The notes beneath the pieces are model-generated. The model was given only the letters and a program-made list of their open reading frames with translations, had not been told where the DNA came from and did no database searches. Below are positions 35,262-44,043 of a stretch of 64,000 bases of DNA, piece by piece. Origin of the DNA: Bacteroidota bacterium (GTDB lineage: Bacteria > Bacteroidota > Bacteroidia > Chitinophagales > Chitinophagaceae); assembly GCA_005882315.1 (NCBI GenBank), contig VBAR01000002.1, forward strand, positions 124,001-188,000. Direction: 5' to 3'. The position numbers and the translations under genes were made by a program. Each line of letters begins with the position of its first letter. Within the stretch, counting starts at the first letter, position 1.

Positions 35262-35289
35262 TTGCATTCATGATTTTCGGCTACCTTGC
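35262..35289 (+). promoter_or_regulatory. Possible promoter of slyD
   Basis: TTG (35262-35264) is followed after 17 nt by TACCTTGC (35282-35289), similar to the TATCTTGC form seen at thyA and the 3-hydroxyacyl-CoA dehydrogenase gene. The ATG is at 35318. Confidence 0.4.
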
Positions 35290-35317
35290 ACCCTTATTTT
35301 TAATCAAACTATAAGTA

Positions 35318-35773
35318 ATGCAACACGTAAAGTCAGGTGACAAAGTAAAAGTTCACTATCATGGAAAGTTAACAAATGGCGAAACTTTCGACAGTTCGGA
35401 AGGTCGTTCACCATTGGAGTTTGAAGTAGGTGGTGGAATGGTAATAAAAGGTTTTGATGATGGAGTAACAGGAATGTCGATTGGTGAGAAAAAAACTGTG
35501 AATATTCCTTTTAATGAAGCATACGGGCCACGAAATCCTGAAATGATAATTGAATTTCCGAAAGATCGTTTTCCTCAAGATATGGAAATAGAAGTAGGAA
35601 TGCCATTGGCAATGAGTGGTGGAAATGGAGAACAATTCCAGGTAGTAGTTACCGAGATCAAAGAGGATTCAGTAATGCTTGATGCTAATCATCCGCTGGC
35701 AGGGCAGGACCTGGTTTTTGATATTGAACTGGTAGAAATAGTTGGTGGAAAGCCATTGATCATAATGCCATGA
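35318..35773 (+). CDS. slyD: FKBP-type peptidyl-prolyl isomerase, SlyD-like
   Basis: The protein has 151 residues. It is a cytoplasmic prolyl isomerase and chaperone with an FKBP core split by the IF (chaperone) domain: [20 protein letters not shown], then [20 protein letters not shown], the insert [14 protein letters not shown] ... [21 protein letters not shown], and [12 protein letters not shown]. The His-rich metal-binding tail of E. coli SlyD is absent, so a nickel-delivery role is unlikely. A strong terminator follows at 35833. Confidence 0.93.
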   Translation: MQHVKSGDKVKVHYHGKLTNGETFDSSEGRSPLEFEVGGGMVIKGFDDGVTGMSIGEKKTVNIPFNEAYGPRNPEMIIEFPKDRFPQDMEIEVGMPLAMSGGNGEQFQVVVTEIKEDSVMLDANHPLAGQDLVFDIELVEIVGGKPLIIMP

Positions 35774-35832
35774 GAGAAGTTGTAGGTTATAAGTTTTAAG
35801 CAATAAGTTTAGAAAATAACAAAAGTAAAATG

Positions 35833-35862
35833 GAATGGGTCTGAAAAAATTCAGACCCATTC
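35833..35862. terminator. Strong bidirectional terminator
   Basis: GAATGGGTCTGAA (35833-35845) and its exact complement (35850-35862) form a 13-bp stem with an AAAA loop between the convergent slyD and the 35890 gene. Neither side has a long T-run, but the stem is very stable. Confidence 0.7.
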
Positions 35863-35889
35863 TTATAACTTAACACCTATAACTTATAA

Positions 35890-36441
35890 CTATTTTCTAT
35901 TCAGCCACCAGCCCAGCCAGATCCCTGTAAGCCCCCATGCAACAAGACCATCAATTAAATGGCCAGTATATGCTTCAGTTGGAGTTTGAAACCAGTTGTG
36001 CATCGTATAGGGCCCAACTAAAAATGTAAAAAATCCAACTGCAACCGAAGCTGCAAATATCCTCATTGCTGTTGGTGTACCTGCACGGGTAAGCACATAT
36101 ATTAAAATAAATACAAGTGCAAGGTCGATGAGGAACCCACGAATCATAGGTCTTACCATATCTAATTTATATGAACTTCTGTAGATCACAGTTGCCCACG
36201 GTTTGCCTTCCATGTCGTTCATTATTTTTTCATGTTCATCCATTGTTGCCCCGGGAGGTGCAGTAGGCAGCATGTACACACCATCTTCTTTAAGAGAGGC
36301 GGAAAGTGAATTAAGAATTTCTTTTTCTGCAGGAGTGTATTTTGCTTCACCGCTGTGAATTGGCAGTATTGTCCACGAGAGGAACTGCCACAAAAACACA
36401 AGGATTGCTCCGACTAAAGAGCCGATTAACCATTTTTTCAT
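35890..36441 (-). CDS. Integral membrane protein of unknown function
   Basis: This 183-residue protein has one N-terminal helix (WLIGSLVGAILVFLWQFLSW), a soluble loop of about 80 residues (with MLPTAPPGATMDEHEKIMND) and three helices toward the C-terminus (LIDLALVFILIYVLTRA; IFAASVAVGFFTFLVG; LVAWGLTGIWLGWWL). I do not recognise a functional family, although proteins of this layout occur in other Bacteroidota. The gene is alone, divergent from pepT. Confidence 0.78.
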   Translation of the reverse strand: MKKWLIGSLVGAILVFLWQFLSWTILPIHSGEAKYTPAEKEILNSLSASLKEDGVYMLPTAPPGATMDEHEKIMNDMEGKPWATVIYRSSYKLDMVRPMIRGFLIDLALVFILIYVLTRAGTPTAMRIFAASVAVGFFTFLVGPYTMHNWFQTPTEAYTGHLIDGLVAWGLTGIWLGWWLNRK

Positions 36442-36554
36442 AATTGTTGATTTTGGTTTGGAAATAAAAGGTAGAAACTTTGCCCGTTTATGTCAAGAAA
36501 AACTTTAGAAACTGATTTCGTTGTACTTTCGGTGACAGAATTTTACAGAAATAT

Positions 36555-37805
36555 ATGTTTGAAAACTACAGATTTACAGCCGCCGAAAGATTTTTGAGAT
36601 ATGTACAGATCGATACGCAAAGTGACCCTCAATCATCTTCTTACCCAACTACAGAGAAGCAAAAAGACTTAAGCCGCTTGCTGGCTGATGAACTTAAACA
36701 AATAGGTATTGCAGATGCACATACAGACGAATTCGGGTATGTGTATGCAACCATTCCATCTAATACAGATAAAAAAGTACCGGTTATCTGTTTCTGTGCA
36801 CATGTGGATACAGCTCCTGATTGCAGTGGCACAGATGTAAAACCGATTGTGCATAAAAGTTATAATGGAAGCGATATTGTGTTGCCGGATGATAAAACCC
36901 AGGTGATACGGATGAGTGATTATCCTTACATGGAAAAACTATTAGGACATGATATCATTACTGCATCAGGAAAAACTTTGCTGGGCAGTGATGATAAAGC
37001 AGGTGTGGCAGAAATTATGGATCTCGCCAATTTTTTAATGACGCATAAAGAGGTGAAGCATGGTGAGATCAAAATTTTATTTACACCGGATGAAGAAGTA
37101 GGCAAGGGAACTGCAAAAGTTGATTTGAAAAAATTAAGTGCTGACTATTGCTACACATTGGATGGTGGTGATGCAGGCTCATTAGAAGACGAAACATTTA
37201 GTGCTGATGGTGTACAGGTAATTATTCATGGAGTGATTGCGCATCCTGGTTATGCAAAAGGAAAAATGATAAATGCGTTGAAGGTTGCGGGAGAAGTTTT
37301 AGCAGCATTACCGAAAAACCGTCTTTCACCTGAATCAACTGAAGGTAAAAGAGGATTCATACACCCGGTAAGAGTAGAAGGCATTGCTGAAAAATGCATT
37401 ATTGAATTTATCATCCGTGATTTTGAAACAGCTGGCTTGCAAAAGAAAGAAGATTATCTGCGTACACAGATCGAAGAAAGATTAAGGATCTATCCCTCTG
37501 CTTCATTTGAATTTATAGTAACAGAGCAGTACCGCAATATGAAGGAAGTTTTAATAAATCATCCGCAGGTGACTGATTATGCAAAAGAAGCAATTGAAAA
37601 AGCAGGGCTGACATTAAAAATGGAAAGCATTCGTGGCGGTACAGATGGAAGCCGGTTATCATTTATGGGCCTCCCTTGTCCGAACTTATTTGCAGGCGAA
37701 CAGGCTATTCATTCAAAGCATGAGTTTATCAGCATACAGGATATGAATAGTGCTGTAGAAACAATGGTTCATCTCATTAAGATATGGGAAGAACGAACAA
37801 CGTAA
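36555..37805 (+). CDS. pepT: Peptidase T (tripeptide aminopeptidase)
   Basis: This M20-family zinc aminopeptidase removes N-terminal residues from tripeptides in the cytoplasm. It has 416 residues, the normal PepT length. The metal-site motifs are in order: CAHVDTAPD (His83, Asp85), GSDDKAGVAEI, the catalytic acid in TPDEEVGKG, DGGDAG, RGGTDGSRLSFMG and GEQAIHSKHEF. The end of the gene overlaps in sequence with a longer reading of the next ORF, but the real next start is at 37853. Confidence 0.96.
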   Translation: MFENYRFTAAERFLRYVQIDTQSDPQSSSYPTTEKQKDLSRLLADELKQIGIADAHTDEFGYVYATIPSNTDKKVPVICFCAHVDTAPDCSGTDVKPIVHKSYNGSDIVLPDDKTQVIRMSDYPYMEKLLGHDIITASGKTLLGSDDKAGVAEIMDLANFLMTHKEVKHGEIKILFTPDEEVGKGTAKVDLKKLSADYCYTLDGGDAGSLEDETFSADGVQVIIHGVIAHPGYAKGKMINALKVAGEVLAALPKNRLSPESTEGKRGFIHPVRVEGIAEKCIIEFIIRDFETAGLQKKEDYLRTQIEERLRIYPSASFEFIVTEQYRNMKEVLINHPQVTDYAKEAIEKAGLTLKMESIRGGTDGSRLSFMGLPCPNLFAGEQAIHSKHEFISIQDMNSAVETMVHLIKIWEERTT

Positions 37806-37852
37806 AAAATCAAGTTTACAATATCTGCTTTATTTTATCGTTCAGATTGCGA

Positions 37853-38962
37853 ATGAAATTATTCAGCTTATTTTTTTTAATTCTTTTTTCTTTCTCATTA
37901 AATGCGCAAAGCCTGCTGGTGAATGGAAGCTTTGAAGACGTTAATACATGTACAGAATATAATGTAGAATGTGCGCCGGAAGCTTGGATAAGTTCGCTTA
38001 ATAGTATCGTCAATTTTTATAAAGACCCGAAACGGGCTCATGCAGGAAAAAACTGTATGACCATAGAGGCCGGACACAACAAGAGAGCATATAGCAGAAC
38101 TTTTATCCGCAGCCGGCTTTTATGTGGTTTGAGAAAAGGGAACCATTACAGGATACAGTTTTATATTAAATCACAGTATAATGTATTTGACAGTATGGGT
38201 GTGTTGTTCTCAGCAACTGACCCTTTACTTGCGAAAGTCCCTTTTCATAAGTTAACGGCAACAGTTTACCTGCATGATATAACGGAACCTTTACAAATAA
38301 AAGACAGCAACTGGTATAAGATTGAATTTGATTATATAGCATCGGGCGAAGAAGTGTATATAGCCCTGGGCTATTTTGCTAAAAAGGATTTTAAGGGAAA
38401 TAAAGTAAGTGAAATGGAGAATCGCTTCTATGTTTTGCTTGATGATATTTCACTGACACCGCTTGATCCGAAAGAAGGTATATGCAGGGAATGGCAATCA
38501 GCAAAGGAAGAAATATATGGCGAGAATGAACGACACGAATGGCTTGAGAAAAAAATAAAATACCTGAGAAGTTATCCAGAACCAGCTCCATCACTCAACA
38601 AAACAACTTATATAAGAATTGATACATTGGTGATGCCCGATATCTTATTTGCAAGTGGTAAAGCCATATTGCAGCCACAAAGTTTTTTGCTATTAGACAG
38701 CTTTTGCAGAAAGATCAGTTCATCACAAACAGATTCGGTGATAATTGAAGGACACACTGATAGTACCGGCAGCCTTGCACTGAACCAGAAATTATCATTT
38801 GACAGGGCATTAGCCGTGAAAGATTATTTAACCATGAAAACAGCTTATCCTGCTATTACGGCAAGGGGTTGGGGTTTTGAAAAACCGGTTGCAGAGAACA
38901 AGACAAATGAAGGCCGGCAAAAAAACCGGCGGGTGACGATTTTTCTCTATATCCGCGAATAG
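37853..38962 (+). CDS. Exported OmpA-family protein
   Basis: With the start at 37853 the protein has 369 residues and a signal peptide (cleavage near NAQS). Residues 20-230 form a beta-rich domain beginning LLVNGSFEDVNTCTEYNVEC, probably a carbohydrate-binding-like jelly roll. The last 110 residues are an OmpA-type peptidoglycan-binding domain (VIIEGHTDSTGSLALNQKLS ... NRRVTIFLYI). A longer start at 37784 would overlap pepT and bury the signal peptide. It probably links the outer membrane to the wall. Confidence 0.87.
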   Translation: MKLFSLFFLILFSFSLNAQSLLVNGSFEDVNTCTEYNVECAPEAWISSLNSIVNFYKDPKRAHAGKNCMTIEAGHNKRAYSRTFIRSRLLCGLRKGNHYRIQFYIKSQYNVFDSMGVLFSATDPLLAKVPFHKLTATVYLHDITEPLQIKDSNWYKIEFDYIASGEEVYIALGYFAKKDFKGNKVSEMENRFYVLLDDISLTPLDPKEGICREWQSAKEEIYGENERHEWLEKKIKYLRSYPEPAPSLNKTTYIRIDTLVMPDILFASGKAILQPQSFLLLDSFCRKISSSQTDSVIIEGHTDSTGSLALNQKLSFDRALAVKDYLTMKTAYPAITARGWGFEKPVAENKTNEGRQKNRRVTIFLYIRE

Positions 38963-38998
38963 GTTAACAAGTCGTAACTTGCTTGCAAATTTTTAATT

Positions 38999-39946
38999 AT
39001 GGAATTCTCTAAATGGATAGCGATGAACTGGTGGATAGTAGTTCTCGTTATTATTTTCTTTGGCTCTTTTTTTACGATCAACCAGGGCTATATCGGTGTC
39101 ATTACTATGTTTGGTAAATACCAACGTGTAGCAACACCGGGACTAAATATGAAAATCCCGATCCTTGAATCGGTTGCAAGAAAAGTTTCTATTCAAAACC
39201 GATCTGTTGAGTTGGAGTTCCAGGCTGTAACAGCAGACCAGGCGAATGTTTATTTTAAAAGTATGTTGCTGTACTCAGTGCAGAATGCCGATGAAGAAAC
39301 GATAAAGAAAGTAGCGTTTAAGTTTTTTGCAGATAAAGATCTGATGCAGGCGTTGATCAGAACTATTGAAGGAAATATCCGTTCATTCGTTGCTACTAAA
39401 AAGCAAGCGGAAATATTGGGGTTGCGTAAAGAGATAGTAGAATATGTAAAAGCAGAAATTGATCATACACTTGAAACATGGGGTTATCATTTGCAGGATC
39501 TGCAGATCAACGACATCACGTTTGATAAACTGATCCTTGATTCAATGAGTAAGGTTGTGGCAAGTAATAACCTGAAAGCTGCTGCAGAAAACGAAGGGCA
39601 GGCTTTATTGATCACCAAAACAAAATCGGCAGAGGCAGAGGGTAATGCCATAAAAATTTCTGCCGAAGCAGAAAAAGAAGCAGCAAGATTACGTGGGCAG
39701 GGTGTAGCATTATTCCGTATGGAAGTGGCACAAGGTATGACGGAAGCGGCCGAACAAATGAAGCAGGCCAATCTTGATACCAATGTAATTCTTTTCAGTA
39801 TGTGGACAGAAGCAGTGAAAAACTTTGCTGAATATGGAAAAGGAAATGTTATTTTTCTTGACGGTAGCCCGCAGGGAATGGAAAACACAATGAAACAGAT
39901 ACAGGCAATGATGATGAAGCCGGCAGGAACAACGGCTCCTAAATAG
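38999..39946 (+). CDS. SPFH/stomatin-like membrane protein
   Basis: This 315-residue protein has an N-terminal membrane helix (WWIVVLVIIFFGSFFTI) followed by the SPFH domain (QGYIGVITMFGKYQRVATPG ... NRSVELEFQAVTADQANVYF) and an Ala/Glu-rich coiled coil (KTKSAEAEGNAIKISAEAEK) that drives oligomerisation. Family members build ring-like membrane scaffolds and often regulate proteases or lipid domains. No NfeD or FtsH partner gene is next to it. A terminator follows at 39975. Confidence 0.88.
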   Translation: MEFSKWIAMNWWIVVLVIIFFGSFFTINQGYIGVITMFGKYQRVATPGLNMKIPILESVARKVSIQNRSVELEFQAVTADQANVYFKSMLLYSVQNADEETIKKVAFKFFADKDLMQALIRTIEGNIRSFVATKKQAEILGLRKEIVEYVKAEIDHTLETWGYHLQDLQINDITFDKLILDSMSKVVASNNLKAAAENEGQALLITKTKSAEAEGNAIKISAEAEKEAARLRGQGVALFRMEVAQGMTEAAEQMKQANLDTNVILFSMWTEAVKNFAEYGKGNVIFLDGSPQGMENTMKQIQAMMMKPAGTTAPK

Positions 39947-39974
39947 CTAAACTTGTTAAAGTATATTAAAAGCT

Positions 39975-40005
39975 AAGTGCTGCGAACAACGTGGCACTTT
40001 TTTTT
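39975..40005 (+). terminator. Rho-independent terminator after the SPFH gene
   Basis: AAGTGC (39975-39980) pairs with GCACTT (39994-39999), extended by two G-T pairs, and runs into eight T residues. It lies 29 nt after the SPFH stop. Confidence 0.75.
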
Positions 40006-40059
40006 ACGTTCATCCACAGGTTGTTGAAAACAACTCACCTAAGTTGAGATTTACTAATC

Positions 40060-40067
40060 TACATTTA
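40060..40067 (+). promoter_or_regulatory. Possible -7 box for exbB
   Basis: TACATTTA is one base from TAnnTTTG and lies 19 nt before the ATG at 40087. A small hairpin (GTTGTT/AACAAC, 40020-40034) sits just upstream. No TTG is at the expected -33 position. Confidence 0.35.
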
Positions 40068-40086
40068 CGCCACTAAAGAAAAATCT

Positions 40087-40779
40087 ATGTTCGAATTATT
40101 ACAGGTTGATTCCGTAACACAAATGGCAGGACAGGCCGTAACTGGCGCCAGCAAAGGATATGTAAGTGTTTTTGATCTTATCGTAATGGGTGGATGGATC
40201 ATGATCCCGCTGGGAGTATTGTTGCTGATGACGATTTATGTTTTTGTGGAACGTTATATCGCCATTCGTAATGCTTCTAAGATCGATGATAATTTCATGA
40301 ACATTATCCGTGATCATATTATGAACGGAAATGTATCAGCTGCAAGGAGCTTTGCCAAGAACACCAGCAACCCTGTTGCCAGGATCATTGATAAAGGTAT
40401 TCAGCGCATCGGTAAGCCTATTGATGCAATCGAACGCAGTATGGATAATATCGGTCAGCTGGAAATGTATTCACTGGAAAAAAATATGGGGATACTTACT
40501 GTGATCTCCCGTGCCGCTCCCATTTTTGGTTTCGTAGGTACACTGGTAGGTTTGATGCAATTGTTTTCGCAGATATATCAATCAGGTGGTGATATCAATC
40601 TCGGTGTTATTTCACAGGGTATTTATACAAAACTGATCACTTCTATTACGGGTCTTGTAATTGGGTTGATCGCATTTCTATGTTATAACTACCTGCATGC
40701 ACAGGTAAACAGGACTGTAAATAAAATGGAGGCTTCAGCTGCCGATTTCCTCGATGTATTACAGGAGCCTTCACGCTAA
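40087..40779 (+). CDS. exbB: MotA/TolQ/ExbB proton channel family protein
   Basis: This 230-residue inner-membrane protein has three helices: one near the N-terminus (VMGGWIMIPLGVLLLMTIYV) and two in the conserved TolQ/ExbB core (LTVISRAAPIFGFVGTLVGL; LITSITGLVIGLIAFLCYNY). With the ExbD-like partner 12 nt downstream it should use proton motive force to energise outer-membrane transport or envelope stability. Only one ExbD-like gene follows, and no TonB gene is adjacent. Confidence 0.93.
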   Translation: MFELLQVDSVTQMAGQAVTGASKGYVSVFDLIVMGGWIMIPLGVLLLMTIYVFVERYIAIRNASKIDDNFMNIIRDHIMNGNVSAARSFAKNTSNPVARIIDKGIQRIGKPIDAIERSMDNIGQLEMYSLEKNMGILTVISRAAPIFGFVGTLVGLMQLFSQIYQSGGDINLGVISQGIYTKLITSITGLVIGLIAFLCYNYLHAQVNRTVNKMEASAADFLDVLQEPSR

Positions 40780-40791
40780 AAGAACGGAATT

Positions 40792-41193
40792 ATGAACCTG
40801 AGAAAAAAAGTACATAACGAACCCGAGGTGTTTACCGACTCACTGAATGATATTATTTTCATTCTGTTGATGTTCTTCCTGATCATTTCTACAATGGCTA
40901 ACCCGAATATTGTGAAAGTGAACAATCCATCCGGAACAAAGGATACAAAGGCAAAACAAAATATTGTTGTTACCATTGATAAGGATCAGAATTTTTTTAT
41001 TGGTCAAACGAAGATCAATCCGCTGTTACTTGACAGCTTGCTACAAAAAGAAATTGCCCGTTTACGTCCGTTGATAGATACACCTTCAGTTGTTATCAAT
41101 GCAGATACACTTTCCTATTATGGTGAAGTTTACCGCATTATGCAGATAGCTAAAAAGAATAAGCCTGTAAAGGTGGTTGCGAATGTGAAGTAA
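40792..41193 (+). CDS. exbD: ExbD/TolR biopolymer transport protein
   Basis: This 133-residue protein has one N-terminal membrane helix (DIIFILLMFFLIISTM) beginning with Asp20, the position of the proton-relay aspartate in this family. It is followed by a periplasmic domain of ExbD type (NPNIVKVNNPSG ... VVINADTLSYYGEVYRIMQI). It forms an operon with exbB and is the periplasmic partner of the motor. Confidence 0.92.
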   Translation: MNLRKKVHNEPEVFTDSLNDIIFILLMFFLIISTMANPNIVKVNNPSGTKDTKAKQNIVVTIDKDQNFFIGQTKINPLLLDSLLQKEIARLRPLIDTPSVVINADTLSYYGEVYRIMQIAKKNKPVKVVANVK

Positions 41194-41228
41194 TAGAAAT
41201 AGTATTGAAATATTTGTTTGTGCCCGGA

Positions 41229-42077
41229 TCAAATAATCTTTATCATTCTTTCTTTTCCCTGCATATCTTTTTTTAACTCAGTAGTAAAACCTTTTCCAGC
41301 AAACAAAGCTGTTGTTTCTTTTCCCAGGCTTTCATGTATTTCACAGTAAACGGTTCCTTCTTTATTTAAATGTGATTTAGCGAAGGCTGCAATAGCCTCA
41401 TAAAATACAAGAGGATTATTATCTTTTACAAACAGCGCAGTATGTGGTTCAAATTCCAGCACATTTTTATTCATTGATTCTTTATCCTTTTCGGGAACAT
41501 ATGGAGGATTGCTAACAATGATATCAAATGAAGGTAACTGACTTCTTTCTTTCTCATTTAAAAAATCAAGTTGTACAAAATTTATATCAGCCTGGAGTGT
41601 TGATGAGTTTTGTTTTGCAATATTCAGTGCTTCTTCACTCACATCGCAAGCCCATACTTCTGCCTTGCGCAATTTTCTTTTTAATGCAATAGCAATACAA
41701 CCACTGCCTGTTCCGATATCTAACACTTTCAATTCGGAAAAAGGAAATCTCAGGTTGCGGATCACCCAATCCACCAGTTCTTCTGTTTCAGGGCGGGGGA
41801 TGAGTACGTTCTTATCAACATAAAACTTTAATCCGTAAAACCAACATTCATTTAATATATACTGAACAGGTTCATGCTTTAATAATCTTTCAGCATATTG
41901 CCTGAGTACTATTTCTTCTTGCGTAGTGATGGGCTCATTTTTATACAACATTCGTTCCGCTTTCATTGAACCTGTCAGTCGTTCCATCACCCGATCTGTT
42001 ATTTCACTGGTTTCACCATCAGCATAGATAGTGCGGAGTTGATTCATTAAAAAATAGGTTGCTTCCTGTATCGTCAT
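41229..42077 (-). CDS. prmC: Peptide chain release factor N5-glutamine methyltransferase
   Basis: PrmC methylates the GGQ glutamine of RF1 and RF2. With the start at 42077 the protein has 282 residues and begins MTIQEATYFL, the usual N-terminal helix. An ATG at 42116 would add 13 residues. The SAM motif LDIGTGSGCIAIAL and the substrate-binding NPPY (DIIVSNPPYVPEKD) are present, as is the N-terminal helical bundle that recognises the release factor. It is divergent from ribD. Confidence 0.94.
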   Translation of the reverse strand: MTIQEATYFLMNQLRTIYADGETSEITDRVMERLTGSMKAERMLYKNEPITTQEEIVLRQYAERLLKHEPVQYILNECWFYGLKFYVDKNVLIPRPETEELVDWVIRNLRFPFSELKVLDIGTGSGCIAIALKRKLRKAEVWACDVSEEALNIAKQNSSTLQADINFVQLDFLNEKERSQLPSFDIIVSNPPYVPEKDKESMNKNVLEFEPHTALFVKDNNPLVFYEAIAAFAKSHLNKEGTVYCEIHESLGKETTALFAGKGFTTELKKDMQGKERMIKII

Positions 42078-42144
42078 GGCAGCAAACTTACTGCGCATCA
42101 CTTGAATAAAGTGCAACTCAATTATATTTGCTTTCTGGTTTTTT

Positions 42145-43182
42145 ATGAATGTTCATTCAAAGTATATGTCCCGTTGCATTCAGCTTGCTCAGCAGGGTGC
42201 AGGCTTTGTTGCACCCAACCCAATGGTTGGAGCAGTGCTGGTATATGAGGAAAAAATCATCGGCGAAGGGTATCATCAGCAATATGGCGGGCCGCATGCA
42301 GAAGTAAACTGTATTGAATCAGTAAAAGAAGAAGACAAGAATTTAATTCCAAATTCCACTTTATATGTTTCATTAGAGCCTTGTGCTCATTTTGGGAAAA
42401 CACCACCCTGCTCAGATTTAATAATCCGGAATAAAATTCATAAAGTAATTATCGGCTGCCGTGATCCGTTTAAAGAAGTAGATGGGAAAGGAATTGAGAA
42501 ACTAAGATCAGCAGGAGTGGAGGTGGAATTGGGTGTGCTGGAGAATGAATGCAGGGAGTTAAATAAGCGATTTTTTATTTTTCATACAGAGCATCGGCCT
42601 TATATTATTTTAAAATGGGCACAAACTGCCGATGATAAAATTGCAAGTGCAACAAATGAACGATTATTGATCAGCAATGAGTATACTAATCGTCTTGTAC
42701 ATAAATGGCGAAGTGAAGAAGCTTCTATTATAGTTGGAACTAATACAGCCCTGCTGGATGATCCCGAATTGACAAACCGATATTGGTCGCCGCCTTCACC
42801 AGTACGATTAGTTGTGGATATGGATTTAAGTTTACCTCGATCACTGAAATTGTTTGATCAAAAAAATAAGACAATTGTTTTTAATGCTGTTAAACAAGAT
42901 GAGCTGGAGAATTTACTTTACTATCATGTAACGACGGATGTGAGTCTTGTACACCAACTATTGAACGCCTTGTACCAGTTAAAAATATCTTCCGTGCTGG
43001 TGGAAGGAGGCGCTAAATTGCTTCAATCATTTATTGATGAAGAATTGTGGGACGAAATAAGGGTAATTAAAAATGAAGAATTAATAATTAATAATGGGTT
43101 GCAGACGCCATTGTTTAACTCTGCAAATCCAGTATCGCAAATAAAAATTGAAAGCGATACCGTCAGCACATATTATCATTAA
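42145..43182 (+). CDS. ribD: Bifunctional riboflavin deaminase/reductase
   Basis: RibD carries out the deaminase and reductase steps of riboflavin synthesis. It has 345 residues. The deaminase zinc site is HAEVN (His51, catalytic Glu53) with Cys80 and Cys89 in PCAHFGKTPPCSD. The reductase domain (about 150-345) has LKWAQTADDKIA and SVLVEGGAKLLQSF. Near the C-terminus the segment KNEELIINNG (about 310-319) is encoded by an AT-rich ATTAATAATTA repeat and looks like a small insertion. No other rib genes are in the window. Confidence 0.94.
   Translation: MNVHSKYMSRCIQLAQQGAGFVAPNPMVGAVLVYEEKIIGEGYHQQYGGPHAEVNCIESVKEEDKNLIPNSTLYVSLEPCAHFGKTPPCSDLIIRNKIHKVIIGCRDPFKEVDGKGIEKLRSAGVEVELGVLENECRELNKRFFIFHTEHRPYIILKWAQTADDKIASATNERLLISNEYTNRLVHKWRSEEASIIVGTNTALLDDPELTNRYWSPPSPVRLVVDMDLSLPRSLKLFDQKNKTIVFNAVKQDELENLLYYHVTTDVSLVHQLLNALYQLKISSVLVEGGAKLLQSFIDEELWDEIRVIKNEELIINNGLQTPLFNSANPVSQIKIESDTVSTYYH
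43080..43095. repeat. AT-rich repeat inside ribD
   Basis: ATTAATAATTAATAAT lies in the coding sequence and encodes LIINN. It matches the intergenic repeat at 8170-8203 over most of its length. Confidence 0.45.
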
Positions 43183-43194
43183 CTTGTTGAATAA

Positions 43195-43440
43195 ATGCTT
43201 ATGAACTGGGTAGAATGGGTTGGATATTTGGGCGCAACACTGGTAGTAGTGAGTTTTCTTGCAGGGAAAAATATGCGGTTGCTGCGTACTATTAATTTGC
43301 TTGGTGCTATTGCTTTTACTACTTATGGTTTTTTGCTCGATGTTAATTTGCCTATAATTATTCCCAATGTTTTTATCACCTGCATCCAGATTTATTTCCT
43401 GTTTATTAAGAAAGAAGAAAAGAAGCCTGCTGAAAATTGA
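43195..43440 (+). CDS. Small membrane protein, YgjV-like
   Basis: This 81-residue protein has three hydrophobic segments (WVGYLGATLVVVSFLAG; LRTINLLGAIAFTTYGFLL; IIIPNVFITCIQIYFLF) and a charged Lys/Glu tail. The layout and the GYLG/SF and TINLLGAIAF patterns resemble the YgjV-type inner-membrane proteins, whose role is unknown. An ATG at 43201 is an alternative start. It lies 12 nt after ribD, and its stop overlaps the next gene's start. Confidence 0.75.
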   Translation: MLMNWVEWVGYLGATLVVVSFLAGKNMRLLRTINLLGAIAFTTYGFLLDVNLPIIIPNVFITCIQIYFLFIKKEEKKPAEN

Positions 43441-44039
43441 TCCCTGACTTTTATTATACAATTGAAAAGCCCGCCACTGCTGAATTTAAAGACAGGGGAA
43501 GTAAGTTTCTTGCTTATGTTTACCCGGTTCAGTCAATTGAAGAATTTAAGATCAGGCTGGCTGACTTAAAAAAAGAGCATCCAAAAGCAGTTCATCATTG
43601 TTTTGCTTACCGGTTAGGCACGGATAAAAATAATTTCCGTGTAAGTGATGATGGCGAACCATCCGGCACAGCAGGCAGACCCATTCTTGGACAAATCGAC
43701 AGTAAAGAACTGACCAATGTTGTGATTATCGTTGTAAGATATTTTGGTGGCACATTGCTGGGTGTGCCGGGTTTGATCAATGCCTATAAAACATCAGCTT
43801 CAATGACATTACAAGCAGCTGTAATTGTTCAAAAACCTGTGTACTGTAATTACAGGTTGGAATTTAGTTATGAATTGATGAATGATGTGATGCGGATAAT
43901 AAAGCAATGCGATTGTGAAGTATTCAAAAATGAGGCGCAATTATTTTGCCTTGTAGAGATCGGAATACCAAAGAATAGACTCAGTGAAGTACTCGAAAAA
44001 ATTAAAGACTTGCTGGCTGTCAATGTAAAACCGTTCTGA
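43437..44039 (+). CDS. IMPACT (YigZ) family protein
   Basis: This 200-residue protein has the conserved IMPACT signatures DDGEPSGTAGRPIL and VVRYFGGTLLGVPGLINAYK. The best start is a TTG at 43437 that overlaps the previous stop as TTGA. No ATG fits the N-terminus. The C-terminal 75 residues form the small ferredoxin-like domain of bacterial YigZ. The eukaryotic relatives regulate translation, while the bacterial role is not established. It is probably co-translated with the YgjV-like gene. Confidence 0.88.
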   Translation: MIPDFYYTIEKPATAEFKDRGSKFLAYVYPVQSIEEFKIRLADLKKEHPKAVHHCFAYRLGTDKNNFRVSDDGEPSGTAGRPILGQIDSKELTNVVIIVVRYFGGTLLGVPGLINAYKTSASMTLQAAVIVQKPVYCNYRLEFSYELMNDVMRIIKQCDCEVFKNEAQLFCLVEIGIPKNRLSEVLEKIKDLLAVNVKPF

Positions 44040-44043
44040 ATTA

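Noticed and set aside
37784-37852. Upstream extension of the OmpA protein overlapping pepT
   Set aside because: It would place 23 residues ahead of a clear signal peptide; the ATG at 37853 is better.
41446-41457. GGTTCAAATTCC resembling the T-arm of a tRNA
   Set aside because: It lies inside prmC and no acceptor or anticodon arm can be built around it.
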